Shown here: one piece after another, positions 32,301-43,877 of the stretch
How positions within the stretch are numbered: position 1 is the stretch's first letter
Layout: every line of letters starts with the position of its first letter
NCBI RefSeq assembly: GCF_050947875.1
Contig: NW_027460346.1
Coordinates: 4,654,000-4,717,999 of the forward strand
Source: Dermacentor variabilis
Lineage: Eukaryota; Arthropoda; Arachnida; Ixodida; Ixodidae
Length of the DNA stretch: 64,000 nucleotides
Direction: 5' to 3'
The notes under the pieces: model-generated
Database searches by the model: none
What the model was told of the DNA's origin: nothing
Seen by the model: the letters and a program-made list of their open reading frames with translations, nothing else
Program-made: the position numbers and the translations under genes

Positions 32301-34960
32301 CTTCCCTCTTACCAGTAAAAAAAGCTGACAAATAGATTTTCCTCCTCATTGTCACCTGCGCTTATGACTTGTGTTATTTCTGTGCCAAGTCCCATTCTGC
32401 AACTTCAGTAAATCGCCCAGCTTTCCATTCCTCTCTCATTGCTTTTCCTGTGGGTCACTGTTCTACAAACGTACAAGCAACTGAAAAATTACTGTTGGTG
32501 TTTATGTACTTTCTCGGCAATTACCGATGGGAAAACCTCGCGAAGAACCTTCATGTGTAGGCATGAGAAGCTTTTTTTTTCTTGAAAGCATGAGCATTGG
32601 AAGTGTCCTGTATGCAGATTTTTGCAGTTCGTGTTAATTACACAAAGGAGCGCTCAGCAGGTATGACGTAGTGCCTTAGGTGACAGAATAAACGAGTTTC
32701 GCGCCAAAACCACATACAAAAGAGAGGAGACAACACGGGCTCTTTCTTGTTTGTGTGGTTTTGGCGCAAAACTCGTTTATTTTGTGGGATAACCAAATAG
32801 CCCAGAAGTTCACTATCTTTAAGTGACGTAATTTTACTGCTAAACGTTGCATCTGTGGTGAAAGAAAAGTCGTTTTGGTTGTTTCTTTCACCTGGTCTTT
32901 GATTGAGGAATAGGCCTTTCTGCGAATGTTTTTTTTTTTTTACTTGCTGCTGTAAAAGCAGACCACCCTCTCCTCCCCCATGTCACCGTTACTCGAGTTG
33001 TGGCCAAGTGCAACATAATGTCATGTTGTGTATTTTAGTTTTTAGTACAATAACATTTTTGTTTTCCATGTGTTTTTCATTTTGTTCAGTAGTAATAAAC
33101 ATGTCACGCATTTCATAAACTTTTGTGCTGGTATTTAAGCAAGTTCCTTCTTTTTTGGTATGGCTGTCAATAAAACAATCTTAGCATTTTATTCTATATT
33201 TTATATATTTCGAGTGCCATTATTTTTGCCATTACCAGTGAATTTTCCTTTTCTTTATTCGTCACGACTATATCATACACGTCGTCCAATTTTGTGCAAA
33301 ATCAGTGCGCATATCAGAAGCCTTTCTACACTTTGGTCTTCAGGGCAATATATAAAAGTCTTTTATATGTGTGTACGTGAAGCCTTCGCGTTTTCTTGAG
33401 TTTTATTATTATATTTCACTGTCTGTGAACTTTTGTTTTGTTTTGTAGTCATCTACATGTCATGCAATTTTCAATTTTGTTTATTTTCTGAGCGTGTATC
33501 ATTCCAAGTTATGCGAAAATATTTGTTTTCGGAAACGGGACTCAATAAAAGGAGGCCAAAGGTCTGTTGTGTTGGAAGTGGAATGTATATATGTTCTGGC
33601 ATCCGCTGGCGCACTCAAAGTATGGACAAGACTGCGTGTGCATTAACGTATAAAGAACTCACGGCGCAACGCACGCCAGTTCACAAGCAATGCCTGTGGT
33701 AGCGCGTGCTCGCGATAAGAAATTGAAAAAATACGTGCCGCAGGCAGGCAACAAAAAAAAAAAAAAGCCACAGTGAAGTGCACGGGGTATGGGCAAGGCT
33801 GGAGGTGTTGGAGAGGGAGCAGAGCGGGTCGTCATCATAAAACAAAGAGCGCTAGGGTGAGGAGGCGGTTCGCGGCTGCTGTTCATGTTGCCATGACAAC
33901 GTAAACAATCGCGTGCGCTGCAATTTTAGCAAAGTGTCGCCCTCCTGCTAGGGCCGTAAGTGAAGGGGACCTTGGCGCAAGCGTCGAAAGAGCATCTGCT
34001 TCAATACAGCCACTGGCAGCCATGCGGAGATTCACCCCTGGGCTTGACCCGCAGATCAGATTTTCGACGATCGGCGAATGTGTTCGGCGCTATCGTTGTT
34101 CTTTGAGTGTGACGTCTTTTTCGTGCACACGCTCGTCCAATAAAACCCTCGATTTGTCAGTCGAAGTTTTGCTGCCCTCTTCCGCATCGGTATACCACGT
34201 GACGATATCTATAAAGCCGGAACCGCATGGCGCGATTGACGCGCGGATGGTGGGACGCACGCGTCAGAATCACGCGTGCCCAGCATGATCCATCACGAAA
34301 TGGCACCAGCACGGAGCAGAAAAAAAGAGCCTCACGCTGTGCGTCCGCCAATCAGAGTCCAGATAAATCACGTGGCAGTTTGGTTTTACCAACTGATGGC
34401 CCAGCCCTCTGCGCATCTCGAGGGAACCTGCTTGGCAGATTTTTTTTTCTCTCCGCACAGCTGGCGCGCACGTCGAAGGCAGCACGTGGTAGCGCGATGC
34501 GGAAGGTACATAGTCGCAGTTGCGCACGCAAACTTGCTGTTTGAAATGAAGCTTGATAAATACACTTTGGAAAAAATGTCGCTCGAAAAATGTCGAGCGA
34601 GAATCGTGCTATGCGGTTCCAGCTTTACGCTCTCATATCATGTCGATTATCAAACCCATCAATTTCGCACTGTAGTAGGTTGTTCTGTAATTTTCTTACT
34701 TAGTTTTAATTTCGACTCCGGCGGTCTGAGTGATTTCTAATTGTTCCAGACTCTTCAGTAACTCACCTTGTAACTAAACTTATGCTCTCATATGATATCT
34801 ATAATGAAGCCCATGAATTTTGTGCTGTATTATTTTTTCTAGTTCTTTTTGATATATTGGGAATACCCCCTCCCCCCCGGTCGTCTCAGGAGGAGAACTG
34901 GAAGTGCTGCTCAAGAAAGTCAAACCGTCCACAAGAAAGTGTCCCTAGATGTGCGTGCCG
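32300..34960. other. No recognisable gene apart from one hairpin
   Basis: AT-rich to 33700, then mixed. Frames up to 154 codons (34276-34740 plus) have no signature. Confidence 0.4.
32687..32781. repeat. Long hairpin, about 37-41 bp arms
   Basis: Left arm from AATAAACGAGTTTCGCGCC (32687) pairs with GGCGCAAAACTCGTTTATT (to 32781), with a few mismatches and a loop of about 17 bases. Its layout resembles the two palindromes at 50.8-51.3 kb, and I suspect a Penelope-like terminus in inverted duplicate. Confidence 0.65.
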
Positions 34961-34964
34961 CTAA

Positions 34965-35090
34965 TAAAAAAAGGGAAATGAAAGTGGATGAAAAACTAAC
35001 GTGTCGCCGGTGGGAGCCGAATCCACAACGTCCCCATTACACGTTTCTTTATTTGGTTAGTGGACGGTTTGATAGCATTCGCCGTTAGTC
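34965..35090 (-). repeat. tRNA-derived SINE fragment
   Basis: On the minus strand, a B-box-like GTGGATTCGGCTCCC is followed by CACCGGCGACACG and a tail with TTTTTCATCCACTTTCATTTCCC. From memory, this B box plus tail is a dispersed tick repeat. The A-box half is degraded. Confidence 0.5.
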
Positions 35091-35521
35091 TAGAGTAGAC
35101 CGTTTGCTGTACTCGCTTAAAGAACGACTAGCCTAAGCCCAAGACACCCTTAAAACGCCACTAAATTTTGTTATGCGAGTGCTAAGTGTCCTTGCAATGA
35201 ATTTGCTTAGACATTCGGAGCGGACATTCACACGCGCAATAACAGCAGCTTCGCGCAAAATGCGCAAAGCCCAATCATTACAGAAGTCCTAAGGCTACGT
35301 GCACTGAGTAAATGACACACACGCACAAATAAAGAGAAAGCAGTGCCCATGAAATTTATTTCACTGAAACTTCACGCCATGCTCAGCTCACTGGCAGTGG
35401 TCGTTGTGTGCCGCTGAGAAGGTTTTGTTCAGTAGCGGTTCCTCGGCTTGCAACTCCAATGTATGAAGTGGCACAGCAGTAGCGGCCCAGACAGGGGCTG
35501 TCGGTCAAGACCTGGCCTTGG

Positions 35522-37245
35522 CTACGAAAACCTCTTGCCATTAGGCAGAGTGTTCACAACTGCGTGTTGCTGGTTGATCCACGACATAGTCTTCAGCGAA
35601 GAGCTGGAGGCCAGGTAGTGCACGTGAACCAATTGCAGCAGTGGCAACTCTTTCACCATGAGGGCGATCAAATTCGACACCGCGGAATCAACCACCTGAG
35701 TTCCGGTCAGCAGGCACAAACTGCGCAGACTCTTAGCAGCAGTGAGACTAGCTGTGAAGAAAGTGCTCTGCCCGAGCTCCAGGTGGCGTGCTTGTATGGT
35801 CAGCGTCGAGAGCCGATCGTTGGCGGAGAAGAGATTTCTAGGCTGGACGTAGACGACAGAGCCGGCCTCTCTCACCAGGCTATCTAGGCTGAAGCGAAGG
35901 TCGGTGATTCGGCACCCAAGAAGGAACTTGAGGCACAAGATCTTCGCCGTCTCAGTGATGCTCAGCCGCCACAGCCTAGTCTGCCTGTGCAGGCACTCGA
36001 AGTCACGCTCTTTGAACATCAAAGGCACTTTGCAGGCGGCGCATGGAGGAGTCTCGTCGTTGCTGACGTCCAGCTCCTCGAGGAAGCGGCAGTTTCGCGC
36101 CAGACTCTCAAGCGAGTCTTCTCTATTCACGGCACATGGTGGGAGTGACAGCGAGCGCAGCTGAGACAGCGCAGGGCCCACGACTGAGCAGAACTTGCAG
36201 ACGAGCGAGAAGTGGCTCTTCGTGAGGCTGAGCTCGGAGATGTTGGCGAGGCACGTTCGGAAGAACTTCCGCATCGGATTCAGGATGTCGGGAGCAGCTC
36301 TCAGATATCGCCTGTGCCGGACCTGTTGCGGCGGGGGCAGCAAGACTAGTGAGAGGGACCTGATATCGTTCCAGTACTCCGGATGATTTGCAGCTCCGAG
36401 GAAGCGGCAGGCGACTTGCGAGTCGGCTTCCACCGCCACGACAGCGCGGCGTACTCCCTGAAGCAAGGTCCTCTGCTTCTGAACGTCGTCAAATCGGACA
36501 AAGCTGTACGAGGCTTCGGGGTGAGAGCCGGAAAGTGGGCGAAGGTACTCGCTCGCAAGTGTAAAGGAAGCTGCGCAGACCGGGCCTGGGCGTCTGCAGC
36601 CTGATATTGGCGTCGCCCATCGGAATTCCTAAAGCGTCCTTACGTAGGACGTGAATGTGCAGACTGCGAAGATCCTGGCACTCATTCAGGACGCCCTCCA
36701 AGAAGTAGGCTGTCAGCGGCGTCGCTACAACTTCGACGTACATGGATTGTAGCATCGGTGTCTGTGGCTGGCATTGCTTGCTTGTTACCGCCACAGCGTC
36801 TTTCTCCAGCCACGACTCGTAGTGGCAGTCCTCGTAGAGAGACCATTCTAGCTGCTTCACCTTCTTGAGCCTCTGTGAGAGCATTCGGAAAAAGCGCCGG
36901 AGGCTCGACAACGCAGTTCAGAACGCACAGTTCCTCTATATTCTCACAGCTGGCAAGAAATCCTAGGAGAACCTCAGACGGCAGCGCGAGGCAGCTGGTG
37001 AACCTCACTTTCCGGACATCCTTCGTGTTTACCTTCTTGCGGTATAAATCAAGCGTCCACTCATCCGTGTCGGAAGTGAACTCTACGGTCTTGACGACCC
37101 GCTTGCAGTCAGCGACTCCTTTAAGCTCAGTTGCTGCCTTGCTGAGAGCGAGGCGGGAGGCGCCGTCCAAGAGTTGGAATATTGATTCCCACGCTGCACG
37201 CGGGAGTCCATAGATTAGCTCAACAACGGCTGACGGTTGTCGCAT
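35522..37245 (-). pseudogene. Leucine-rich repeat / F-box-like protein, frameshifted copy 2
   Basis: Minus-strand paralogue of 4292-6103. It starts at 37245 with an F-box-like LPRAAWESIFQLLDGASR, runs through leucine-rich repeats (LSQLRSLSLPPCAV, FLEELDVSNDE, LLQLVHVHYLASSSSLK), and stops at 35522 after NGKRFS. It is better preserved than copy 1: only two single-base insertions are seen, near 36890 (frame 1 to 2) and near 36525 (frame 2 to 3), and the last 315 codons (36466-35522) are open. Upstream sequence beyond 37245 and downstream sequence before 35522 also match copy 1. The role of an intact relative would be protein-protein recognition, perhaps as an SCF receptor; this is inference. 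Confidence 0.65.
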
Positions 37246-37816
37246 AGTGAATCACTTCGCTCACTATCTTGACGGTTGCTTCGGATCGGCTGCAGGATTT
37301 TTCGGTATTCTTGACAGGCCTGGCCAAACACGTTTTCAAACAACTGCAACTCCGGGTGGAGTCGTGTGCACCGTTTGAAGTCTTAGTTCCAGTTGCTAGC
37401 CTTTCGTTGCAAGAAAACACTTCAGCAGAAGACGAGGCCTGCATTGAAAGTAAGAGTGAGTTTAGTTATGTTAAACGAAAACGCGGCGCCAAGACAAAAG
37501 GCAAGAGCCTGTCAAGGTCCTGGTCACCCGTAGAACTGCTGGCATTGTGCACGAGCACTTTACAACAAATTCACAATGAATTTTTCATGTGTTGTAAAAA
37601 AGCATGACGCAGTAAGTTAACATGCATGAAATTTTTACAAGAAGATAACAACTAAATCGCATACACAACTTATCGTATGAGCGGTATAAAGTTACATAAC
37701 TTTTTTTTAGAAACAGAAATGTCACTGATAAAACACAGAAACAATATCACGAAAGCTTGCAACATGTGCGTAAAAGAAAGACATCTCAAAAGTAGTAAAA
37801 AAAAATTACCGACGAT
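37246..37816. other. Upstream flank of the copy 2 pseudogene
   Basis: The first 150 bases align with the flank of copy 1 (6104-6260). The rest is AT-rich and featureless. Confidence 0.45.
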
Positions 37817-37896
37817 TACGTTACTTCCTAATGCGAAATTTGAGCGCAGCAAATAAGCTGTTTCACCTTTTCGATAGATTGAGGCAAAGAAATCGA
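37817..37896. repeat. Dispersed 80 bp repeat, copy 1
   Basis: TTCCTAATGCGAAATTTGAGCGCAGC ... GATTGAGGCAAAGAA, shortened here, recurs at 63650-63735 with substitutions. No coding. It is likely the edge of an unidentified repeat family. Confidence 0.6.
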
Positions 37897-38052
37897 GCAA
37901 CACATGTATGCGCTATCACAGAATTTTTTTTTTATATTTCCCGTACTCCTGGATCATCTCGACGGCGGCGACGGTAAGCTTCTGCTTCGGCGGCACGCAC
38001 CTCTGGATTCTGACGGCGACGGCGCTGGGCCTCTGCTCTGGCAGCTCGTTTG

Positions 38053-38077
38053 GCAGCAGCAGCAGCAGCAGCAGCAG
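38053..38077 (+). repeat. (GCA)n microsatellite
   Basis: Eight perfect GCA units. Confidence 0.9.
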
Positions 38078-38142
38078 ACGGAGGACTTTCATCGGTCGTC
38101 TCGCTCATGGCTCAGAAAGAACTGGCAGATAATTTCGCAGTG

Positions 38143-38318
38143 GCGAACGGCAGCGGCAATTTCGGCTCGGGCGGTGCACATATACAGATCCGCCGCCACC
38201 GATCTGGCTCTCTGATTGCCACCACACAGGGCGAACGGCAGCGGCAATTTCGGCTCGGGCGGTGCACATATACAGATCCGCCGCCACCGATCTGGCTCTC
38301 TGATTGCCACCGCACAGG
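38143..38318. repeat. Two tandem 88 bp units
   Basis: Units 38143-38230 and 38231-38318 are identical except for one base near the end (ACACAGG against GCACAGG). Such near-identity marks a recent duplication. The sequence is GC-rich and stays open in several frames, with no known product. Confidence 0.9.
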
Positions 38319-38944
38319 GGTTGCATTGGAGGAGGAGCGAAGAAAGGAATTAAGTTCGAGCCGGCGCTTTGACAACCGGAGACTCGCAGGAAGAGGGGGG
38401 AGGGGGGCGGCGTGTACACCCAGCGGCAAACGATGGGGGCAGAAGCGCGCGCAGCAAGCGGACAACACGATAAAGGGAGGAGGGAAGAGATAGCAGCGAC
38501 TGACTGATGCCGCTGACGCCGATAGTGAGTCAACCCCAGCTGCGTAGTTGGTTTCAGGGACAACGCCGCCGATGCCGACACAAACAATATGATACCCTCG
38601 CTTCCGCAGCGCTAAGAACCAGGTCTAGCCGTGGGAAGGTGGTCACGTATTCGTCGACGTGCCGGGGCCTACGTGAAATAACCGGCACGTCGGCAACTGA
38701 AGAGCACCCTATCCGCCACACAAGAACAGGGGGGGGGGACCCTTTCCTCCTCTTTCTGCATGGCGGCGACGGTGTTCTATGCAGTCACGTTATCTCGACT
38801 CTCTAGCGGCGTCAGCGGCATCCAGCGGTATCAGTCGGTCGCTGCTAGCGCTGGGGGATGAAAGGGGGGCGGAGCTGGTTACGAGGCCGACGACAACGCC
38901 GACGACGACGCGAAACCCAGGAACGGACGCCAAAGAGCTGCGCT
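38319..38944. other. GC-rich stretch without a recognised gene
   Basis: Contains GACGACGCCGACGACG-type runs near 38890 and no convincing coding region. Confidence 0.4.
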
Positions 38945-40450
38945 CTAAAATACAAATAAATACAAAGTCTGTCGTCTAAATGAATATCTAATCCCGTTTG
39001 TTGCAATAGGCGTTTTTAATTCTAGATTTAAAACGTTTTGTGGAAGGTAATATTCACTTTCAAAGGGAAATTTATTTGTTACTGTGGGTATTTGGTAGCT
39101 TAGTGTTTGCTTGCCGTAATTGGTGCGTGCTATTGGAACAAGTTTACGTTTCGTCCAGAAATCATATCGGCTGCTGGAATTATCTGGACAAGAAAAGGAC
39201 AATTTATCACGATGGGTGTACTTAAGTACAAAGAAATTATATACATCTTTTACGTTAAGGATGACATAATTCTGAAATAGCGGCGACGATGATAAATCTG
39301 AAGGTCTGCATTGAAACTCTTCAATAGCACGCAAACCGCGTTTCTGAATTGAAATTAGTTTATGGTAATTGCCGGACGTCGTAGTTCCCCGAACAAAAAT
39401 ACAGCATGATAACCTCCGGTACAGGAGTGCGTAATACATGGATATATTTATGCAGGGGTTCAACGAATGAGATATCTTATTCAAACAACCGACTGTTCTA
39501 CTTCGATCAGACATTAATTTGGTGGCGTGAAAATTCCTAGAAAGTTCCTCATTGAAACAAACACCAAAAATTTCCTGGTTTGAAACTCGCTTTAATTCAG
39601 TATGCTCGCAGACAACTTTCAGAGTTATGTTTTCTACTGCAGTAATAGGATTAAAAATAATGTAGTTTGTCATTGATAAATGAAGGCTTAGCCTATTGGT
39701 CAGTAACCAGTTATGTAGCTTTCTTAAATATGCATTTGCCGTAGACTCCATTTGAGAGAAGGAGTCGGATGAAAAAAATATACTCGTATCGTGAGCGTAT
39801 ATGGCCAGATTAGGCAATTCGGATATGTTAGCGATATCATTTGTGAATACTCAGAATAATACCGGTCCTAATATTGATCCTTGAGGAACACCATGCTGAA
39901 TTGCCAGTTTCTCTGAGGGTATGCCATTAACCTGAACATACTGCAATCTGTTATTTAAGTAGCTCTTTAGCAAGTCAGATGCAATACCACGTCTGCGATA
40001 ACTGTTAAGCTTGCGTAGCAGGGCGTTGTGATAACCGCAATCGAATGGCTTTCGGAAATCTAGGAAGAGGCCCAAAGGGAAGTGTTTCATTTCAATGTTC
40101 CTAATAATTTGTCTTTTAGTGATAACGATGCCTGCTCTGATGACTTGTTTGTCAGGAATCCATAGTGCGAGGAAGTAATAACGTTGCACTTTTGGAAAAC
40201 ATTTACGAGGCGAGTATTAATGACACCTTCAAAGCCTTTTGATAAAACGGGTAGAACAGAAAGCGGCCTATTATTAGATAAGTCATTCTTTTTCCCACTA
40301 TTATAAACTGGACATGCGCAAGCTATCTTTAGCTGATCTCGGTACACTCCGCTTTCTAACATACTATTTGCGCCGTAACACAAGAGGTCACATATTAAAG
40401 AAGATACATGCTTCAAAGGTACTGTTAGTATCTTGCCAAGGTTGAGGACT
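38945..40450 (-). pseudogene. CR1/Jockey-like LINE reverse transcriptase, 5'-truncated
   Basis: Minus-strand ORF2 fragment: RT fingers (40416-40087, SNNRPLSVLPVLSKGFE...SSHYGF), palm (40189-39851, LFLDFRKPFDCGYHNALL and HGVPQGSILGPVLF), then a broken active site (39817 region, IYAHDTS, with the first Asp of the catalytic pair changed to His) and an open C-terminal part of 290 codons to 38945. There is no RNase H. GVPQGSILGP is the CR1/Jockey form of that motif. Two frame changes separate the parts. A Penelope-like copy abuts its 5' end. Confidence 0.8.
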
Positions 40451-40477
40451 GGGCATGTTGGTATAGCATATTAGAGG

Positions 40478-42058
40478 GTCGATTGCGCAACATTTGGACG
40501 ACACACACAGAAGAGAAACACACCACCACAGAGCGCTACTTGCAACTATCGTTTTATTCTCTTGTCAATGGAACAAATACTGGAAGATACTCGGAGGGGG
40601 GGGGGGTAACGACAAAAACAAAAAGATTTTTACAAACATGGCTATCCACCGATGCCAAGGCAGCTTTGTCATCTGATCATTTTTGACTTCGCAAAAAAGG
40701 GACCACGATACAAAATTCCAGATTAGCGCGTGAGGAAATCTATTTCCTTTGCACTGAGGGAAATTGATGGCATGCTCACGCACACACTTCCGAACGTGCA
40801 ATTTCAGCGGCTTCGATTATTTCTCGCGTCATTTGGCTGCCATCTTTGCTCACAATCTTGCATTTCTTAAAGAATGGCCGACATCCGCAATTTCTACAAT
40901 GTATCCCAAGTTGTCCGGTGACTGCTTTTTAAAGGTATAGTCATGCTCCTTTAATATTTCATTCAAACATCTTCCAGTCTGTCCGATATACTTTCTGCCG
41001 CACTGAAGTGGAATAGAATATACCACTCCCTTAGTGCAGTCGACGAAGTTTTCTCTGTGTTGTGTCTCACAGCCTCGTTTCTGTGTGGCACCTGGGTTTA
41101 CATTTGTACGCATGCTCAGCAATTTTTCCAGTGCGGAAAACAGCACTTTTACATCGCATCTCTTACCAAATTTCGTAACTCGGTGCGCGACCGAATGGAT
41201 GTACGGCATCACCACAATGGTGCCCTGGTTCCGATTTCCTTGAGCAAACATTGTGCCACAGATGCTAGTACATGGGACGGATAACCTGCTCCCGTGAGCC
41301 TGCGCGTTTGCTCCCGAAAGCTGTCAGCAATGCTGTAATGGCACGACTTTTGCAACGCGTTTCTGTCACATGACTTAACTATGGCTCGTTTTACGACTTT
41401 CGAATGCGCAGATTCGAAAGGCAAAAGAGGCTTATTTGCGCGCGGTTCGTATTGCCAAGAGCAATGACTGGAGCCCAGACTTATTTTTCAGTCAAGAAAC
41501 CTAATTGATCCACCGTCTGGCTCTTCACTTGTGATCACCAATGGCTCCAGCCTCTCTCTGAACATTCATTTTAGGTGCGTCAACGGCGATTGAGTCATGT
41601 TTTTAACATGATAATTAATAAAACCTAATTATAAATTAATAAAACTTAATAAATTCCACTACAACCTGAACACACGAGACACCCGTCAATCTATGAGGCG
41701 CACCGCTAGGGTTCTGTCAATGTTGGCTAGGAACAAGTCGCGCAAAATCGGTGCGATAGACGAACCTATATATATTCCTTGTTTCTGAAGAAAAATGTTT
41801 CCATTCCAAGACACGTAGGTGGATCCTAAATGCAAGGACAACAACTCTAAAAACGCTTCAACATGCATCTGTGAATCATTTTGAAAGGCAACGTTTCCGT
41901 AATTGTCAATACATTGTTCAATGCACAGCAAGAGCACTTGGTGAGGAATAGAGTAGCATAAGTCTTTGACATCAAAAAAGTAAGCCAAATACCCCTTGTC
42001 ACAATTTTCTCGCAGGAAAGCAATAACTTGCTCAGAATTTTTATTAAAAAGCGGTCGT
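40478..42058 (-). mobile_element. Penelope-like element, minus-strand copy
   Basis: From 41988 to 41686 an RT palm segment reads FFDVKDLCYSIPHQ and then IYIGSSIAPILRDLFL, both characteristic of Penelope-like RT. From 41424 to 40850 the linker (HSKVVKRAI, RLTGAGYPSHV) and GIY-YIG endonuclease (VVYSIPLQCGRKYIGQTGRCLNE) follow, with a frame break and a missing section around 41480-41690. The 3' end, with TGTGTGTCGTCCAAATG on the minus strand, lies near 40480. These elements prime reverse transcription at ends made by their own GIY-YIG nuclease. This copy is broken. Confidence 0.8.
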
Positions 42059-42074
42059 CAACTCCCAGTGATAT

Positions 42075-42795
42075 TAACCTGCAGGCTCACGGGGGCAGGT
42101 TATTCGTTTAGTATCTCTGGCACAATGTTTGCTCAAGGAAATCGGAACCAGGGCACCATTATCTGGGAAGGAGGATTGCAGCCCAATCACACGAGAAAAG
42201 ATGGTGGTGATTCCGGACATCCAATCGATCGCGCACCGAGTTAAGAAAATTGGTAAGAGATGCGATGTAACAGTGGTGTTTTCCGCACTGGAAAAATTAC
42301 TGAGCATGCGTGCAAAGGTAAACCCAGGTGCCACACAGAAACGAGGCTGTGAAACACAACACAGACAATAGTTCGTCGATTTCACTAAGGGAGTGGTATA
42401 TTCTATTCCACTTCAGTGCGGCAGAAGGTATATCGGACAGACTGGAAGATGTTTGAATGAAATATTAAAGGAGCATGACTATAACGTTTCGAAAGCAGTC
42501 ACCGGACACCTTGGGATACATTGTAGAGATTGCGGATGTCAGCCATTCTTTAAGAAATGCAAGATTGTGAGCAAATATGGCCGCCAAGTGACTGGAGAAA
42601 TAATCGAAGCCGCTGAGATTGCACCTTTGGGAAGTATGTGCGTGAGCATGCCATCAATCTCCCTCAGTGCAAAGGAAATAGATTTCCTCACGCGCTAATC
42701 TGGAATTTTGTGTCGTGGTCGCTTTTCTCCGTTGTCAAAAATGATCAGATGACGAAGGTGGCTTCGCATTGGTGGATAGCCATGTTTAAGCTGGC
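42075..42795 (+). mobile_element. Penelope-like element, plus-strand copy (endonuclease half)
   Basis: Plus-strand partial copy of the same subfamily, starting near the linker (CTGCAGGCTCACGGG) and encoding VVYSIPLQCGRRYIGQTGRCLNE and HCRDCGCQPFFKKC in 42393-42698, then LSAKEIDFLTR and a stop. One in-frame stop (at about 42369) and a short internal insertion (about 42165-42200) disrupt the upstream part. It runs head to head with the minus-strand copy, with only about 20 bases between them, and is cut off near 42795. Confidence 0.8.
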
Positions 42796-42799
42796 GCGC

Positions 42800-43482
42800 G
42801 AGCGTACTGTATGTTGTGTTGCTATGTGGCTTAGAAGGGTTAGTGGTTCTCACGCCCATTTCTCAGGATGGAACCACTCTAATCCAGTAAATTAAGACTC
42901 GCTTTTTATGGCAAGAACAACAAAAAGTATGCAAGGGTGAAATTAGTAGCGCATCTCCCCCTCCGTCTCCCCCACCCCCACTTCTATATACACTTCCAGG
43001 ACCACTGACCGGTATAATGTTGCCTTTCCTCAATGATCTCGCGTAACCCACTCTGGCGTATCAGCCATAAATCGGGCGGTGAAAGGGTTAAAAAAATAAG
43101 AATACTAATTTTGAGGAATATGATTTCAATAAAATCTGGTAATAGTAACATGTGTGAATTAATGTGTATGCGATATATATGTAAACTCTACTGTCTCTAC
43201 ATAGTGCACAATAGTAAATTTGAATTGCAAAACAAAAATGGAACGGAAAACTTTTGCGTCGAATTCTTATTGTCTCGCGCCGAAAATTGCAGAAGGTGTC
43301 AGAAACATTCGCGTAGGTAAAACCCAGTTCGGTAGCACTACAGGAGAAGACCACTGTGAGAGCCAACGACAAGCGAAGTTTGCGCTATGGTTCTTGCAGC
43401 AATAGTTTTCTTTGAACTTTATAAACGACGACATGCTAAAAAGAAATGTTCTAGCGATTCACTTTCGTTGCAGAAGTGACAC
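42800..43482. other. No recognisable gene
   Basis: Pyrimidine-rich on one strand near 42955-42990, otherwise AT-rich. Nothing supportable. Confidence 0.4.
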
Positions 43483-43485
43483 AAT

Positions 43486-43825
43486 AGAAAGTTGTAGCTC
43501 AGCGGGTTTACGGGCCAGCAGGCCAGCCGAGACGCCAGTGGGTGCATGGGGCGGCCAGCGTGTTTCAGGAGCGGGCCGCTGGCTCATCTCCCCAGCGGAG
43601 CGAGCGCAGCGGATCAGGGTCCACCCGCACGAACAGCGCCATGTCTTCGGCCTCGTCTGCAGACGCGGCGCTGGCTCGCCTGCAGGCGAAAAAGCCTCGG
43701 AGGTGTTTCACCACTGAAGAGGACCTCTGTATTCTGGTAGAGGTTGCAGCCGCGAGGCCGTTTGGCGACGATTTGAAGCGAATGGCGGCGATCGAGAGCC
43801 TGAAACGACGTTGCTGATTTTTTTC
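43486..43825 (+). mobile_element. End of a Harbinger/ISL2EU-type DNA transposon with a Myb-like ORF start
   Basis: Begins AGAAAGTTGTAGCTCAGCGG after AAT, a variant of the terminus at 10135. About 155 bases in, an ATG at 43641 opens 58 codons with KPRRCFTTEEDLCILVEVAAARPFGDD, which looks like the first helices of a Myb/SANT-type DNA-binding domain such as the accessory protein of PIF/Harbinger elements. The conserved tryptophan after the second helix is absent and a stop follows. The element is then replaced by LINE sequence. Confidence 0.5.
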
Positions 43826-43877
43826 AATTAAGTCCAACCTTGTCCGACAGGTGGCGCATAGCGAAGCGCTCAGCTCT

